DNA of 45,141 nt from Pseudomonadota bacterium. Lineage in GTDB: Bacteria > SAR324 > XYD2-FULL-50-16 > JAHJRI01. Shown here piece after piece: positions 44,823 to 45,141 of the stretch (the first letter of the stretch is position 1; every line of letters starts with the position of its first letter). The position numbers were made by a program, and so were the translations under genes. The DNA lies in NCBI GenBank assembly GCA_022360105.1, contig JAKSDL010000589.1, positions 1-45,141 on the forward strand, written 5' to 3'. The notes beneath the pieces are model-generated. The model did not search any database, had not been told where the DNA came from, and worked only from the letters and a program-made list of their open reading frames with translations.

Positions 44823-45141
44823 TTGCCAACAATCGACAAGACGGGAAAACCAACGATTTTGACTGAGAGTGATCAAGTCTTATTGGATTTGAAATCAGAA
44901 CTTGCTCAGCTTAAATCTCGAATGAGCAGCATAGAGCAGGAACAGGAGCAAAATCGTATTCTGGTTGAAAAACTGTCTTTTCAGGAAGAATTGGCAAATG
45001 AAGCAATCTCAAGTCACCACAAAGAAGTAAAAGCAAATCGCGAAAATTACCAGGTAATTGCCAGTGTAATGAATAACCTGAAATCACCTGTTAACAGCGT
45101 TGTTTCCAATCTTTCAGGTGTTATCGCCGAAATAGATGACA
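44823..45141 (+). CDS. Partial coding region: coiled coil plus histidine-kinase-dimerisation-like segment (runs off window)
   Basis: Starts at TTG (44823) with AGGAG about eight bases upstream and stays open for 106 codons to the window edge. No ATG fits as well: the first in-frame ATG is about 33 codons in. Residues about 17-80 are a heptad-rich coiled coil (LLDLKSELAQLKSRMSSIEQ...). A segment NNLKSPVNSVVSNLSGVI follows near 86-103, which aligns with HisKA dimer helices (compare SHDLRSPLAGI in the hybrid kinase here). The phosphoacceptor His position holds Asn. It could be a degenerate kinase, a signalling scaffold, or a chance match. The rest of the gene lies outside the window. Confidence 0.6.
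   Translation, partial: MPTIDKTGKPTILTESDQVLLDLKSELAQLKSRMSSIEQEQEQNRILVEKLSFQEELANEAISSHHKEVKANRENYQVIASVMNNLKSPVNSVVSNLSGVIAEIDD

Overview
This window looks like a core chromosomal segment of a flagellated, chemotactic Gram-negative bacterium with moderate to low GC. Lipoprotein signal peptides, a class A penicillin-binding protein, FliN, a full chemotaxis operon and a PilZ protein all point that way. The mix also includes a plant/chlamydial-type long IspG, a CIRCE-controlled groESL, 2-oxoacid:ferredoxin oxidoreductase with a fused ferredoxin-beta subunit, oxygen-independent HemN, GlnD and a ParA-type ATPase inside the che operon. It fits a deltaproteobacteria-like lineage (for example SAR324 or relatives) that can live at low oxygen. 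That placement is inference; the window has no rRNA to confirm it.

Layout. 1-280: a hairpin-forming repeat and no convincing gene. 279-911: zinc-ribbon methyltransferase. 930-1870 (minus): orn and fliN. 2250-4536 (plus): two secreted or lipoprotein genes (LPP20-like; TPR plus SLH-like). 4610-9611 (minus): ispG, rpoZ, a YfgM-like TPR membrane protein and a REC-REC-kinase-REC hybrid sensor. 9672-14442 (minus): homoserine dehydrogenase and glnD. 14686-16667 (plus): purQ and a cysteine desulfurase. 16674-24333 (minus): the chemotaxis cluster cheA-parA-cheW-cheR-cheB, then cheD-cheY-cheX. 24655-26702 (minus): groEL and groES with a perfect CIRCE and a good promoter. 26953-27990 (minus): recA. 28383-32017 (plus): CsgG/FlgT-like lipoprotein, hemN and a GspF/PilC protein. 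32059-34827 (minus): PgaB-C-terminal-like lipoprotein and a membrane PilZ protein. 34920-36338 (plus): nadD, rsfS, rlmH. 36482-37444 (minus): class II histone deacetylase-like amidohydrolase. 37917-40794 (plus): korDB-korA-korC. 40934-43051 (plus): class A PBP. 43045-43653 (minus): engB. 43912-45141 (plus): polytopic membrane protein and the 5' part of a coiled-coil, histidine-kinase-like protein that runs off the window.

How it fits together. The cheA-to-cheX block encodes a near-complete chemotaxis pathway: kinase, coupling protein, methyltransferase, methylesterase, deamidase, CheY and a CheX phosphatase. A ParA-like ATPase probably positions the array. No chemoreceptor gene is present, so receptors must be elsewhere. 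FliN, PilZ and the LPP20/FlgT-like lipoproteins add motor and envelope pieces. The metabolic genes are housekeeping.

I did not find a mobile element, CRISPR array, defence island or clearly new multi-gene system. The best leads for a second look are regulatory and architectural: a palindrome at the recA promoter, an 18-nt inverted repeat upstream of the deacetylase, two terminator-like hairpins in gene leaders with no upstream gene to terminate, the ParA-containing chemotaxis operon with a heavily extended CheW, and a kinase-like protein at the right edge whose phosphoacceptor His appears replaced by Asn.
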